This document shows positions 1 to 6,672 of a stretch of 9,265 bases of DNA, piece by piece. Below the pieces are notes generated by a model that saw nothing but the letters and a program-made list of their open reading frames with translations, was not told the origin of the DNA and made no database searches. How positions within the stretch are numbered: the stretch's first letter is position 1; each line of letters opens with the position of its first letter. Source of the DNA: Acetatifactor sp. (GTDB lineage Bacteria; Bacillota; Clostridia; Lachnospirales; Lachnospiraceae); NCBI GenBank assembly GCA_024699575.1, contig JAILPF010000484.1, positions 1 through 9,265 on the forward strand. Reading direction: 5' to 3'. The position numbers were made by a program, and so were the translations under genes.

Positions 1-377
1 TTTTCAAGTTCAACACTCAGGGAAAGCTTACCGCCAAGTCCTGTTTTCATAGTTCCGATAGCAGCATCATTTACAAAGACTTCATACTCGGTATCATCAG
101 TCATGCCAACAGTGATTTGCGCGTCCTCATCACCCTCAACAGTAAATTCAACACCGTTCTCTGTCTCCTTAAAATCAATTACGCTGGTTCCGGGAACAGA
201 TTCGTACAGGAACATGCCATTTTTTTCGAGCTTTGTGATTTCATTGTAGGTCTTAACCTTTAACAGGTCACCGCCGTGCTTAAAATCCTCCACCTTTGCC
301 TTTTTTGCAAGCTTGTGATTGCCGAAACTAATCGCACCGTCCCTCTCGCTACGGAGCAACTCCTCTACTACTGCCAT
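1..377 (-). CDS. Conserved small protein of unknown function (partial, 3' end cut by window)
   Basis: The reading frame opens at an ATG at 377-375 and stays open to the window edge, giving 125 visible residues that begin MAVVEELLRSERDGAISFG. An AGGAGG ribosome binding site at 392-387, nine bases upstream, supports this start. The protein has no signal peptide, transmembrane segment or cysteine cluster. It is rich in short alternating hydrophobic and charged stretches (for example ENGVEFTVEGDEDAQITVGM), which suggests a mostly beta fold, and the visible end LGGKLSLSVELE looks close to a natural C-terminus, so perhaps only about ten residues are missing. I recall similar roughly 135-residue proteins in Lachnospiraceae carrying the label 'endosialidase', but I see no catalytic motif and would not transfer that name. 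It follows clpC in the same direction but appears to have its own promoter. The gene is real; its function is unknown. Confidence 0.8.
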   Translation of the reverse strand, partial: MAVVEELLRSERDGAISFGNHKLAKKAKVEDFKHGGDLLKVKTYNEITKLEKNGMFLYESVPGTSVIDFKETENGVEFTVEGDEDAQITVGMTDDTEYEVFVNDAAIGTMKTGLGGKLSLSVELE

Positions 378-411
378 TTCTTTCGTCCTCCTGATTCTTG
401 GTAGTTTCAGT

Positions 412-440
412 ATAATATAATTTCCGATTTTTTTCTACAA
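412..440 (-). promoter_or_regulatory. Possible sigma-A-type promoter for the gene at 1-377
   Basis: On the minus strand a TATTAT -10 element (417-412, five of six consensus bases) lies 17 bases downstream of TTGTAG (440-435, only three of six). An overlapping TATACT at 414-409 is an alternative -10. The site lies between the clpC stop and the next ATG, and would give a leader of about 25-30 bases containing the AGGAGG. The region is very AT-rich, so chance matches are likely. No strong terminator separates clpC from this gene, so read-through is also possible. Confidence 0.4.
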
Positions 441-455
441 ATTTTTCTGGAAATA

Positions 456-2900
456 TTAAGAATTCTTTACGGTAAATACTACCTTTCCATTCTTAAATCC
501 AGCCAGGACACGGTCTCCGGGAACAACCTTTTTAAGCAGGATTTCCTCTGCCAAAGCATCCTCCACCACAGACTGAATTGCACGCTTTAATGGTCTTGCT
601 CCCATCTTGTTGTCAGAGTATTTTTCAACCAAGTGTTCTTTTAATGCAGGAGTCATACTCAGATGAATATCCATCTGCTTTTCACATCTCTTATAAAGAT
701 TGGAAGCAAGCAGATTTACAATCTCCTTCATGTTATCACGATTAAGCTGATGGAACACGATAATGTCATCAATACGGTTAATGAATTCCGGCTTAAAGTT
801 CCTCTTCACCTCTTCCATCACACCCGATTTCATCTTCTCGTAATCCTTCTTCTCACTGCTGTCCGCTGCGAATCCCAGATTTTTCGGGTCTACGATTCTC
901 TGTGCGCCCGCGTTTGAAGTCATAATCAGAATCGTATTTTTGAAGCTGACTTTTCTTCCCTTGGAGTCAGTGATATGTCCATCATCCAACACCTGTAACA
1001 GCACGTTAAACACGTCAGGATGTGCTTTTTCTATCTCATCAAACAAGACTACTGAATAGGGATTTCGACGAACTTTTTCACTGAGCTGCCCGCCTTCTTC
1101 AAATCCCACATATCCTGGAGGAGAACCTATCATTTTGGAGACCGAATGCCCCTCCATATATTCTGACATATCTACACGTATCATCGCATCTTCCGAGCCA
1201 AACATTGCCTCTGCAAGAGCCTTGCTCAATTCCGTTTTACCGACACCCGTAGGTCCCAGGAACAGGAAGGAACCAATCGGTCTGTTCGGATCCTTCAATC
1301 CCACTCTTCCACGACGCATTGCCTTTGCCACTGCCGAAACAGCCTCTTCCTGCCCGATTACTCGTTTATGAAGTATTTTCTCAAGCTTCAACAGGCGTTC
1401 GCTTTCCTTCTCAGCAAGCTTCTGGACCGGAATCTTAGTCCACATTGCAACGACTTCAGCAATGTCATTTTCTCCGATACTGATGCGCGCCTCCTCTTCC
1501 TTTTTCTCCCTGCGCTTTAACATACGGTTATATTTCTGTACCAGTTGATCCTGATTTCGCTTAATCTCAGCAGCCTGCGTAAAAGCTTCCATTCGGATGG
1601 AACGTTCAATTTGGATATCCATTTTCTTGATCTGTTCCATGCATTCCTTCAGCGCATCCGGCATATCAGTCGATTTCAGCCTTGCACTGGCGGCTGCTTC
1701 ATCAATTAAATCAATTGCTTTGTCAGGAAGATTTCTGTCATTAATATATCTGTTGGACAAACGCACTGCAGCCCAGACCGCCTCAGAGGTAATCTTTACC
1801 TGATGATGTTCCTCATATTTTCCCTTGATACCCTCAAGAATTCGAATTGCCTCATCTTCTGTAGGTTCTTCCACATTGACAGGCTGGAAACGACGTTCCA
1901 GTGCGGCATCTTTTTCCACATACTTGCGATACTCAGAAATGGTGGTAGCACCAATCAGCTGTATCTCGCCTCTTGCCAAAGATGGTTTCAAAATATTGGA
2001 TGCGTCAATTGCACCCTCTGCTCCTCCCGCACCAATGATAGTATGAAGCTCATCCAAAAAAAGAATTACATTTCCGTCATCAATCACTTCTTTGATAACT
2101 TTCTTTATCCTCTCCTCGAATTCACCTCTGTATTTACTTCCTGCTACCATACCGGACAAATCCAGTGTTAATACTCTTTTATTTTGTACGGTAAAAGGCA
2201 CTTCTCCTGACACGATTCTAAGCGCAAGCCCTTCCACAACTGCTGTTTTGCCCACGCCGGGTTCACCAATCAGGCAAGGATTGTTTTTCGTTCTACGGCT
2301 CAGGATCTGAATAACTCTTCTGATTTCATCCTCCCTGCCGATAACCGGATCCAATCTGCCCTCTCTGGCCAACGCGGTCAGATCCCTGCTGTATTGTTCC
2401 AGGGTGGAAGCTTTTCCCTTACCGGAATTCTTACGTCCCAAATCTTCTTTATAGAGATTTCCATCCTGTCCAATTGCGACAAGGGTATCTGAATAAATCT
2501 TCTGGATGTTGGCGCCCAATGTAGAAAGAAGTCTGACAGCAACATTCTCCCCTTCTTTAATCAGCCCCAGAAGCAAGTGCTCCGTTCCTGTTTCCTTTTG
2601 TCCAAACCGTTCTGCCTGCCTATGAGCCTCCTCCAGAACTTTAGCAGCTCTCGGAGAGTATCCTCCTCTCTCCTTTACACTGATACCGCTCTCAAATGCA
2701 ATCAGTTCCTGAATCATATCAAGAACTGCAGATACTTCTACTCCATCCTGTTGCAATACTTTAGCAGCGACACCGGTCTCTTCCTTCAGCAATCCTACCA
2801 GAATATGCTCTGTGCCGATATACCCCTGCTTCATGCTGCGTGCACAGCGTGCGGCATAATTTAGCGCCGACTGTGCTTTGTCTGTAAAACGTGACTGCAT
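456..2900 (-). CDS. clpC: ClpC, Hsp100/AAA+ ATPase subunit of Clp protease
   Basis: This encodes an 814-residue class I Clp ATPase, which as a hexamer unfolds substrates and feeds them to ClpP in the cytoplasm. Two Clp-N repeats (about residues 3-140) contain GTEH motifs at 29-32 and 105-108. AAA domain 1 has Walker A GEPGVGKT (212-219), Walker B ILFLDE (279-284) and the ERRF arginine-finger region (335-338). A short middle domain (about 410-475) with UVR-like coiled-coil character marks ClpC rather than ClpB. AAA domain 2 has Walker A GPTGVGKT (549-556), Walker B VVLFDE (617-622) and a sensor-2 GARPLKR (767-773). An LGF tripeptide (675-677) sits where ClpP-docking loops lie in this family. 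The length is typical of ClpC. The start is set by GGAGGG at 2914-2909, eight bases upstream and inside the end of the GntR gene; the stop and start overlap as TAATG, indicating translational coupling. Confidence 0.97.
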   Translation of the reverse strand: MQSRFTDKAQSALNYAARCARSMKQGYIGTEHILVGLLKEETGVAAKVLQQDGVEVSAVLDMIQELIAFESGISVKERGGYSPRAAKVLEEAHRQAERFGQKETGTEHLLLGLIKEGENVAVRLLSTLGANIQKIYSDTLVAIGQDGNLYKEDLGRKNSGKGKASTLEQYSRDLTALAREGRLDPVIGREDEIRRVIQILSRRTKNNPCLIGEPGVGKTAVVEGLALRIVSGEVPFTVQNKRVLTLDLSGMVAGSKYRGEFEERIKKVIKEVIDDGNVILFLDELHTIIGAGGAEGAIDASNILKPSLARGEIQLIGATTISEYRKYVEKDAALERRFQPVNVEEPTEDEAIRILEGIKGKYEEHHQVKITSEAVWAAVRLSNRYINDRNLPDKAIDLIDEAAASARLKSTDMPDALKECMEQIKKMDIQIERSIRMEAFTQAAEIKRNQDQLVQKYNRMLKRREKKEEEARISIGENDIAEVVAMWTKIPVQKLAEKESERLLKLEKILHKRVIGQEEAVSAVAKAMRRGRVGLKDPNRPIGSFLFLGPTGVGKTELSKALAEAMFGSEDAMIRVDMSEYMEGHSVSKMIGSPPGYVGFEEGGQLSEKVRRNPYSVVLFDEIEKAHPDVFNVLLQVLDDGHITDSKGRKVSFKNTILIMTSNAGAQRIVDPKNLGFAADSSEKKDYEKMKSGVMEEVKRNFKPEFINRIDDIIVFHQLNRDNMKEIVNLLASNLYKRCEKQMDIHLSMTPALKEHLVEKYSDNKMGARPLKRAIQSVVEDALAEEILLKKVVPGDRVLAGFKNGKVVFTVKNS

Positions 2901-3277
2901 TAACTCAGCCCTCCATAATCTTCATAAATTTCATCGATGAGCTCATGTACCTCTTCTCTGGAAATATTCTTGCAACTGCATTTCGCCAGAAGTACCCTAA
3001 GTTCTCTTTTTAATTCTTCCATCGTCCTCAGATGGTCTACATCGATAGCTATCACAGCTCCTTTTCGTCTATCCACCTTAACATAGCCTTCCTGCTTCAA
3101 AACCGCATAGGCTTTATTCACAGTATGCATGTTTATTCCAATGGTATCTGCGAGCTGTCGCACACTTGGCAGGGAATCCCCCTCCCGAAATCTGGCAGTG
3201 GCAATCCCCAATATTATTTGGTTGCGGAGCTGCAGATACAATGCCTCATCGCTGTTGAAATCTATTTCTATCACCAT
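2900..3277 (-). CDS. YtrA-type GntR family transcriptional regulator
   Basis: This is a 125-residue DNA-binding protein counted from the ATG at 3277-3275. An N-terminal winged helix-turn-helix (about residues 10-78) has the GntR signature: PLYLQL-like YLQLRNQII, then GDSLPSVRQLAD, then INMHTVNKAYAVLKQEGY in the recognition-helix region, then a wing around RRKGAVIA. Only a short helical tail (80-125) follows, with no room for a large effector domain, which is the YtrA-like arrangement. The tail has a CSC motif (Cys100, Cys102). A TTG start seven codons upstream would place the GGAAAGGAG ribosome binding site inside the gene, so the ATG start is preferred. The gene shares one base with clpC. 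A promoter and a perfect inverted repeat lie just upstream, so autoregulation together with clpC is likely. Family assignment is firm; target and signal are inferred or unknown. Confidence 0.93.
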   Translation of the reverse strand: MVIEIDFNSDEALYLQLRNQIILGIATARFREGDSLPSVRQLADTIGINMHTVNKAYAVLKQEGYVKVDRRKGAVIAIDVDHLRTMEELKRELRVLLAKCSCKNISREEVHELIDEIYEDYGGLS

Positions 3278-3287
3278 AACGACTCCA

Positions 3288-3296
3288 CTCCTTTCC
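3288..3296 (-). promoter_or_regulatory. Ribosome binding site that fixes the GntR start
   Basis: The minus strand reads GGAAAGGAG here, ten bases before the ATG at 3277. A second weaker GGAG at 3286-3283 lies five bases before the same ATG. The upstream in-frame TTG at 3298-3296 overlaps this site and has none of its own, so it is unlikely to be the start. Confidence 0.7.
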
Positions 3297-3307
3297 AACC
3301 ATCAAAT

Positions 3308-3328
3308 TGTTATATTCATGATATAACA
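3308..3328 (-). promoter_or_regulatory. Perfect inverted repeat, putative operator over the gntR-clpC -10 box
   Basis: The arms TGTTATAT (3308-3315) and ATATAACA (3321-3328) are exact reverse complements separated by five bases (TCATG). The repeat covers most of the -10 hexamer and the expected transcription start. It lacks a GC-rich stem and a T-run on either side, so it is not a terminator. Its position and size are what one expects of a dimeric repressor site, and the neighbouring GntR regulator is the obvious candidate protein. That assignment is inferred from proximity. Confidence 0.65.
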
Positions 3329-3346
3329 GCACATTTTTGCTGTCAA
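3318..3346 (-). promoter_or_regulatory. Sigma-A-type promoter of the gntR-clpC operon
   Basis: The -35 box TTGACA (3346-3341) is a perfect consensus match. After a 17-base spacer comes TATCAT (3323-3318), five of six consensus bases. Transcription would start near 3310 and give a leader of roughly 33 bases containing the GntR ribosome binding site. No CtsR-like direct heptad repeat or CIRCE element is seen here. Confidence 0.8.
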
Positions 3347-3382
3347 CACAGTGACCCCAAAGTTTATAAGAATTTAAGAGAC

Positions 3383-3416
3383 AAAAAAGGAGCCAATCGC
3401 TTAGTGCGACAGCTCC
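3383..3416 (-). terminator. Rho-independent terminator after the SH3 membrane protein gene
   Basis: Reading the minus strand, GGAGC, two unpaired bases, TCGC, a five-base loop ACTAA, GCGA, three unpaired bases and GCTCC form a stem that leads directly into six T residues. It begins eight bases after the stop codon at 3424-3426 and ends about 37 bases before the next -35 box. It therefore separates the purine/SH3 transcript from the gntR-clpC transcript. Confidence 0.85.
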
Positions 3417-3423
3417 TCCCAAT

Positions 3424-4887
3424 TTAGAAATTGTCGTCTTCTCCGTCCCAGTTATTTAAGAACTCAAATTCGAACTCATCCTCATCGGCCATAAAATTTT
3501 TGGATTTCCAGCCTGTACCCTTATTCGATTGTTCCGGCTGTGCAGGTCTTTCCTGCGTCGGTCTTCCCTGTGCCGGTGCTGCTCCTGCAGGTCTTCCCTG
3601 TACGGGTCTTCCCTGTGCCGGCGCTGCTCCTGCAGGTCTTCCCTGTGCGGGTCTTCCCTGTGCCGGCGCTGCTCCTGCGGGTCTTCCCTGTACGGGTCTT
3701 CCCTGTGCCGGCGCTACTCCTGCGGGTCTTCCCTGTACGGGTCTTCCCTGCGCCGGTGCTGTTCCTGCCGGTCTTGCTCCACCCGGACGTTTATCTGTGC
3801 CTACATTATGCATCACTTTTTGACCGCTTCCGGATGGTCTCTCCGCAGTGCGTCGTCTGATTGTCTCTTTCTCCACCTGTGCAAAATAAGCAGCATCCTG
3901 CATGTCTCGCATGCGGAAAATCAAATAAGCAACTGCGCCGCCTAACGCCACAATCACAAACACAAGGAATATAACCAAAATCTTCTGACTTTTTACTTTT
4001 TGATTTTCTGCTTCATACATCTTACGGTTGTTCTCGGCCACATCAAACATATCCTGAATTTTGTAGCGTTCACCGGAAAGATTATCAATCAGATACCATT
4101 TATCTACGTCCCACTGTGTATCCCAGTCTTTAGTGACTGTCGGAGTCTCAGCAACTTCCTCCGCTTCTTCGCCGGTGGCATCTACCTCCTGGCTTTCCTC
4201 AGTATACGGTGTTACCTCCCCGGATAATGCTAGGAAATCCGATCGGATAAATCCGGTCACATCTGTTCCGTTTGCAATAAAGTTCACCTGATACCAGACT
4301 TTTCCGTCAGAGCCGTCCGCCTGACCAATTACGGTCACAGCCACACCACTTTTAGCCGTTGTAACAATCTGACTGCTGGTAGATGCATCTGAACGCACTC
4401 TGACCGACTCTCCGTTTGTCACATTTGCACTGACAGGATTGACCTGTGTGACAACCGCTGTGGGCGGTGTTGTGACAGGATTAACCGTATTGGTATCAGA
4501 AGCTGTGCTCTCCGAAGAAGTAGCAGCTGTGCTACCTGCTGTAATCGTTTTCGGTGTGGAGCCGTCTGTAATGGAAACCAAATCCGAACGGATATATCCA
4601 AGTGTGTTAGCGTCCACAAAGATTTGATACCAGACGGTATTATCGCCGGCTGTCACCTGTCCATTGATAGTCACAGACGCATCCTTTGTCGCACTTCCAA
4701 CCACTTCACTGGTTGCGCTTGCTTCCTTTCTGATTTTTGCACTGGCTGCCGTAACCTTTCCCTGACTCTGTGCATAGCTTACCATGGCAAAGCCATCTAT
4801 TGATAAACCAATTACCATTGCAAGCATCAAAGTCCCGACCGCAAGCATCACTTTATGAATGGGATTCCATTCTTTTACTCTGCTCAT
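3424..4887 (-). CDS. Membrane protein with two SH3-like domains, a repeat-rich cytoplasmic tail and an acidic C-terminus
   Basis: This is a 487-residue protein of unrecognised specific function. The start is the ATG at 4887, preceded at seven bases by GGAAGGGAG; an upstream in-frame ATG at 4947 would overlap the previous gene by 32 bases and lacks a good site. Residues 1-38 are a basic stretch plus a hydrophobic segment ending SYAQS, a signal peptide or signal anchor. Two bacterial SH3-like domains follow (about 43-107 and 153-222), each with an IRxxxS/VRSDAS start, VWYQ core and GYIRSD/GFIRSD end, joined by a Ser/Thr-rich linker. An acidic stretch and a Trp-rich segment (255-265) precede a transmembrane helix (303-324), then a basic cytoplasmic segment, five 15-residue repeats (373-447) and an acidic end with EFEFEF. 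Bacterial SH3 domains often bind cell-wall peptides, so envelope sensing is possible but inferred. It is 28 bases downstream of the zinc-ribbon gene and followed by a terminator. Confidence 0.85.
   Translation of the reverse strand: MSRVKEWNPIHKVMLAVGTLMLAMVIGLSIDGFAMVSYAQSQGKVTAASAKIRKEASATSEVVGSATKDASVTINGQVTAGDNTVWYQIFVDANTLGYIRSDLVSITDGSTPKTITAGSTAATSSESTASDTNTVNPVTTPPTAVVTQVNPVSANVTNGESVRVRSDASTSSQIVTTAKSGVAVTVIGQADGSDGKVWYQVNFIANGTDVTGFIRSDFLALSGEVTPYTEESQEVDATGEEAEEVAETPTVTKDWDTQWDVDKWYLIDNLSGERYKIQDMFDVAENNRKMYEAENQKVKSQKILVIFLVFVIVALGGAVAYLIFRMRDMQDAAYFAQVEKETIRRRTAERPSGSGQKVMHNVGTDKRPGGARPAGTAPAQGRPVQGRPAGVAPAQGRPVQGRPAGAAPAQGRPAQGRPAGAAPAQGRPVQGRPAGAAPAQGRPTQERPAQPEQSNKGTGWKSKNFMADEDEFEFEFLNNWDGEDDNF
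3547..3771 (-). repeat. Five tandem 45-bp units coding a Pro/Gln/Gly/Arg-rich repeat
   Basis: Five in-frame units of 15 codons are arranged head to tail. The encoded consensus is PAGAAPAQGRPVQGR; copies differ mainly at the fourth position (T, V, A, A, A), at the twelfth (V, V, A, V, T) and in the last copy (QER for QGR). Each unit also holds a smaller internal QGRP duplication. The near-identity at the DNA level points to recent expansion. It is GC-rich compared with its surroundings. Because the unit is a multiple of three, changes in copy number would keep the frame. Confidence 0.95.
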
Positions 4888-4894
4888 TTGTAAT

Positions 4895-4903
4895 CTCCCT
4901 TCC
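4895..4903 (-). promoter_or_regulatory. Ribosome binding site that fixes the SH3 protein start
   Basis: GGAAGGGAG on the minus strand lies seven bases before the ATG at 4887-4885, in the 28-base gap after the zinc-ribbon gene stop (4918-4916). In-frame ATGs at 4947, 4923 and 4911 lie upstream of it, the first two inside the preceding gene, and have no comparable site. Confidence 0.7.
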
Positions 4904-4915
4904 AACTTCATCCTG

Positions 4916-5365
4916 TTACTCATGTATAAATCTTCTGCGTCCTTCATCGCCCTGTTCCCGTATACCGTAACCGGTCTTGCCTTTGCGCTGAAGCTCTCGC
5001 TGCTGCTCTTCTATAGTGCGATGAAGCTGCATCTCACATTCATCGCAGTACTGTCCGCTGCGGATTTCTTTACCACACCTTTCACAGTGCAGGAACACCT
5101 TTGACGTGGAAGCCACCTCAAGGCGAGCCTCCCTGAGCATTCTTCTGATTGATTTCTGAGAAACTCCAGTGGCATTCTCAATATCCATCGCAGTAGCTCC
5201 GCTGTTTTTTTCAATATATCTGCGTGCTTTACCGTAGTCATCATAATCTTCATAACCACATTCCTCGCACTGATATTCACCGATACCGCGATAAACCATA
5301 ACGCCCCCACATTGTTTACACACACGTGGGACATGATAGTAATCCATTAATCCAAGATCTTCCAT
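4916..5365 (-). CDS. Double zinc-ribbon protein with central helix-turn-helix (flagellar-operon YvyF-like)
   Basis: The 149-residue product has a first four-cysteine ribbon at Cys16, Cys19, Cys33 and Cys36 (CKQCG and CEECG) and a second at Cys94, Cys97, Cys107 and Cys110 (CERCG and CDEC). Between them, residues 57-82 (ATAMDIENATGVSQKSIRRM) read as a helix-turn-helix of the kind that asks whether a domain is present in a regulatory protein. The C-terminal 35 residues are charged and probably helical. The ribbon plus 'xATxxxIxxATGVSxxxI' combination resembles the YvyF-type proteins of Bacillus flagellar operons, but no flagellar gene is nearby and the order of parts differs. The start ATG has AGGAGG seven bases upstream, overlapping the purD stop codon. 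It is likely co-transcribed with the purine genes and the SH3 gene. A cytoplasmic nucleic-acid-binding or regulatory role is inferred; I cannot name its target. Confidence 0.85.
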   Translation of the reverse strand: MEDLGLMDYYHVPRVCKQCGGVMVYRGIGEYQCEECGYEDYDDYGKARRYIEKNSGATAMDIENATGVSQKSIRRMLREARLEVASTSKVFLHCERCGKEIRSGQYCDECEMQLHRTIEEQQRELQRKGKTGYGIREQGDEGRRRFIHE

Positions 5366-5370
5366 GGCAT

Positions 5371-5379
5371 CCCCTCCTA
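5371..5379 (-). promoter_or_regulatory. purD stop codon fused to the ribosome binding site of the zinc-ribbon gene
   Basis: The minus strand reads TAGGAGGGG, in which the purD stop TAG supplies the first bases of a near-perfect AGGAGG. The following ATG lies seven bases after AGGAGG. This arrangement favours translational coupling and argues that the zinc-ribbon gene belongs to the purine transcript. Confidence 0.8.
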
Positions 5380-6654
5380 TGCCTCGTCAATCGCCTTTCC
5401 TATGTCATGACGCATATATTTATTCTCAAAGGATACCCACTCCGTAGCCTCATATGCCTTCTTTCTGGCTTCTTTCAGCGTCTCACCTTTGGCCGTAATT
5501 CCCAGCACACGTCCACCGTTTGTCACGATTCTGTGCCTGTCATCAAATTTGCTTCCTGCATGGAAACAATAATAGTCATCTTTTCCCTCAAACTTTTCAA
5601 GACCCTTAATCTCGAATCCCTTTTGGTAGGAAACCGGGTAGCCGTCAGATGCAAGCACTACGCAAACTGCTGCATTATCCTCAAACTCCAGTTCCAGTTG
5701 ATCCAGTGTACCGTCGATACATGCATCCACTACATCCATTATATCATTTTTCATCCTGCAAAGCACTACCTGTGCTTCCGGATCTCCAAACCTTGCATTA
5801 TATTCCAGAACTCTGGGTCCCTTAGATGTAAGCATCAGACCAAAGAAAATAATTCCCTTAAATTCTCTGCCCTCAGCAGCCATTGCATCCACCGTTGCCT
5901 GATAAATGTATTTTTTACAAAATTCATCCACTTCCTCTGTGTAGAACGGACTGGGTGAAAAAGTTCCCATTCCACCGGTATTTAATCCCCTGTCTCCATC
6001 CTGTGCGCGCTTATGATCCTGTGCGGAGGTCATGGGCTTAATCGTCTTGCCATCTACATAGGAGAGAACAGATACCTCCCGTCCGGTCATAAATTCCTCA
6101 ATTACCATGCGGTTTCCTGCGTTGCCAAAATGCTTGTCCAGCATAATTTCCTTCACACCGGCCTTTGCCTCTTCCAGGGTATTGCAAATCAGCACCCCTT
6201 TTCCAAGTGCAAGCCCGTCTGCCTTCAGTACGATAGGCATCTCTGCGGTTTCAAGATACTCTAATGCTTTCTCCGGATCATCAAAGGTCTCATACGCTGC
6301 CGTAGGAATGTTGTATTTCTTCATCAAATCCTTGGAAAAGGCTTTGCTTCCCTCCAGAATTGCCGCTTTCTTATCAGGTCCAAACACGCGAAGTCCTTCT
6401 GCCCTGAGTACATCTACAAGTCCTCCAACCAGAGGGTCATCCGGTGCAACAAACACGAGATCAACTGTCTTTTCCTTTGCATATGCAGCAATCTTATCAA
6501 ATTCCATCACGCCGATAGAAGGTTCACACTCTGCAATCTGTGCGATACCTGCGTTGCCGGGTACACAATATATTTTGTCAACTCTTTTACTTTTTTTCAT
6601 GCTGGTAGCGATAGCATGCTCCCTTCCGCCACCACCTACGATCAAAACCTTCAT
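5377..6654 (-). CDS. purD: Phosphoribosylamine--glycine ligase (GAR synthetase)
   Basis: This 425-residue cytoplasmic ATP-grasp enzyme joins glycine to phosphoribosylamine, the second step of de novo purine synthesis. The N-terminal domain opens with MKVLIVGGGGREHA (phosphate/ribose-binding glycine loop, residues 7-14). The ATP-grasp core includes PIVLKADGLALGKGV (140-154), VIEEFMTGREVSVLSYVDG (184-202), the TSAQDHKRAQDGDRGLNTGGMG segment (209-230) and the metal-binding LEYNARFGDPEAQ (283-295). A typical C-terminal domain follows (about 328-425). Length is normal for PurD. The ATG at 6654 is preferred; the codon before it is a TTG. It follows purN by 18 bases, with a GAGG-type ribosome binding site in the gap. 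One local variant is APDDPLVGG at 70-78, where many family members have GPEDPL or GPEAPL. Confidence 0.98.
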   Translation of the reverse strand: MKVLIVGGGGREHAIATSMKKSKRVDKIYCVPGNAGIAQIAECEPSIGVMEFDKIAAYAKEKTVDLVFVAPDDPLVGGLVDVLRAEGLRVFGPDKKAAILEGSKAFSKDLMKKYNIPTAAYETFDDPEKALEYLETAEMPIVLKADGLALGKGVLICNTLEEAKAGVKEIMLDKHFGNAGNRMVIEEFMTGREVSVLSYVDGKTIKPMTSAQDHKRAQDGDRGLNTGGMGTFSPSPFYTEEVDEFCKKYIYQATVDAMAAEGREFKGIIFFGLMLTSKGPRVLEYNARFGDPEAQVVLCRMKNDIMDVVDACIDGTLDQLELEFEDNAAVCVVLASDGYPVSYQKGFEIKGLEKFEGKDDYYCFHAGSKFDDRHRIVTNGGRVLGITAKGETLKEARKKAYEATEWVSFENKYMRHDIGKAIDEA

Positions 6655-6672
6655 CAACCCATTACCTCACTT

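Noticed and set aside
420..455. Terminator after clpC
   Set aside because: TTTCC and GGAAA can pair only across a 23-base AT-rich loop, without a GC stem or following T-run, so it is too weak to call.
3032..3427. 131-codon plus-strand open frame across the gntR gene and terminator
   Set aside because: It runs antisense to a clear GntR domain, through the promoter, inverted repeat and terminator, and has no protein motif.
3547..3771. CRISPR-like array
   Set aside because: Units are contiguous 45-bp coding repeats with no unique spacers, and lie inside a gene in frame.
3431..3945. Several plus-strand open frames with Cys/Leu/Pro-rich repeats
   Set aside because: These are reverse readings of the 45-bp repeat in the SH3 gene. 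The repeat lacks stops in several frames, which makes them open by chance.
4888..4947. Longer N-terminus for the SH3 protein starting at 4947
   Set aside because: It would overlap the zinc-ribbon gene by 32 bases and lacks a ribosome binding site, while the ATG at 4887 has a strong one and puts the signal sequence near the N-terminus.
5326..5958. 210-codon plus-strand open frame
   Set aside because: It lies antisense to purD, whose protein motifs are complete, and its translation is rich in Cys, His and Ile with no recognisable domain.
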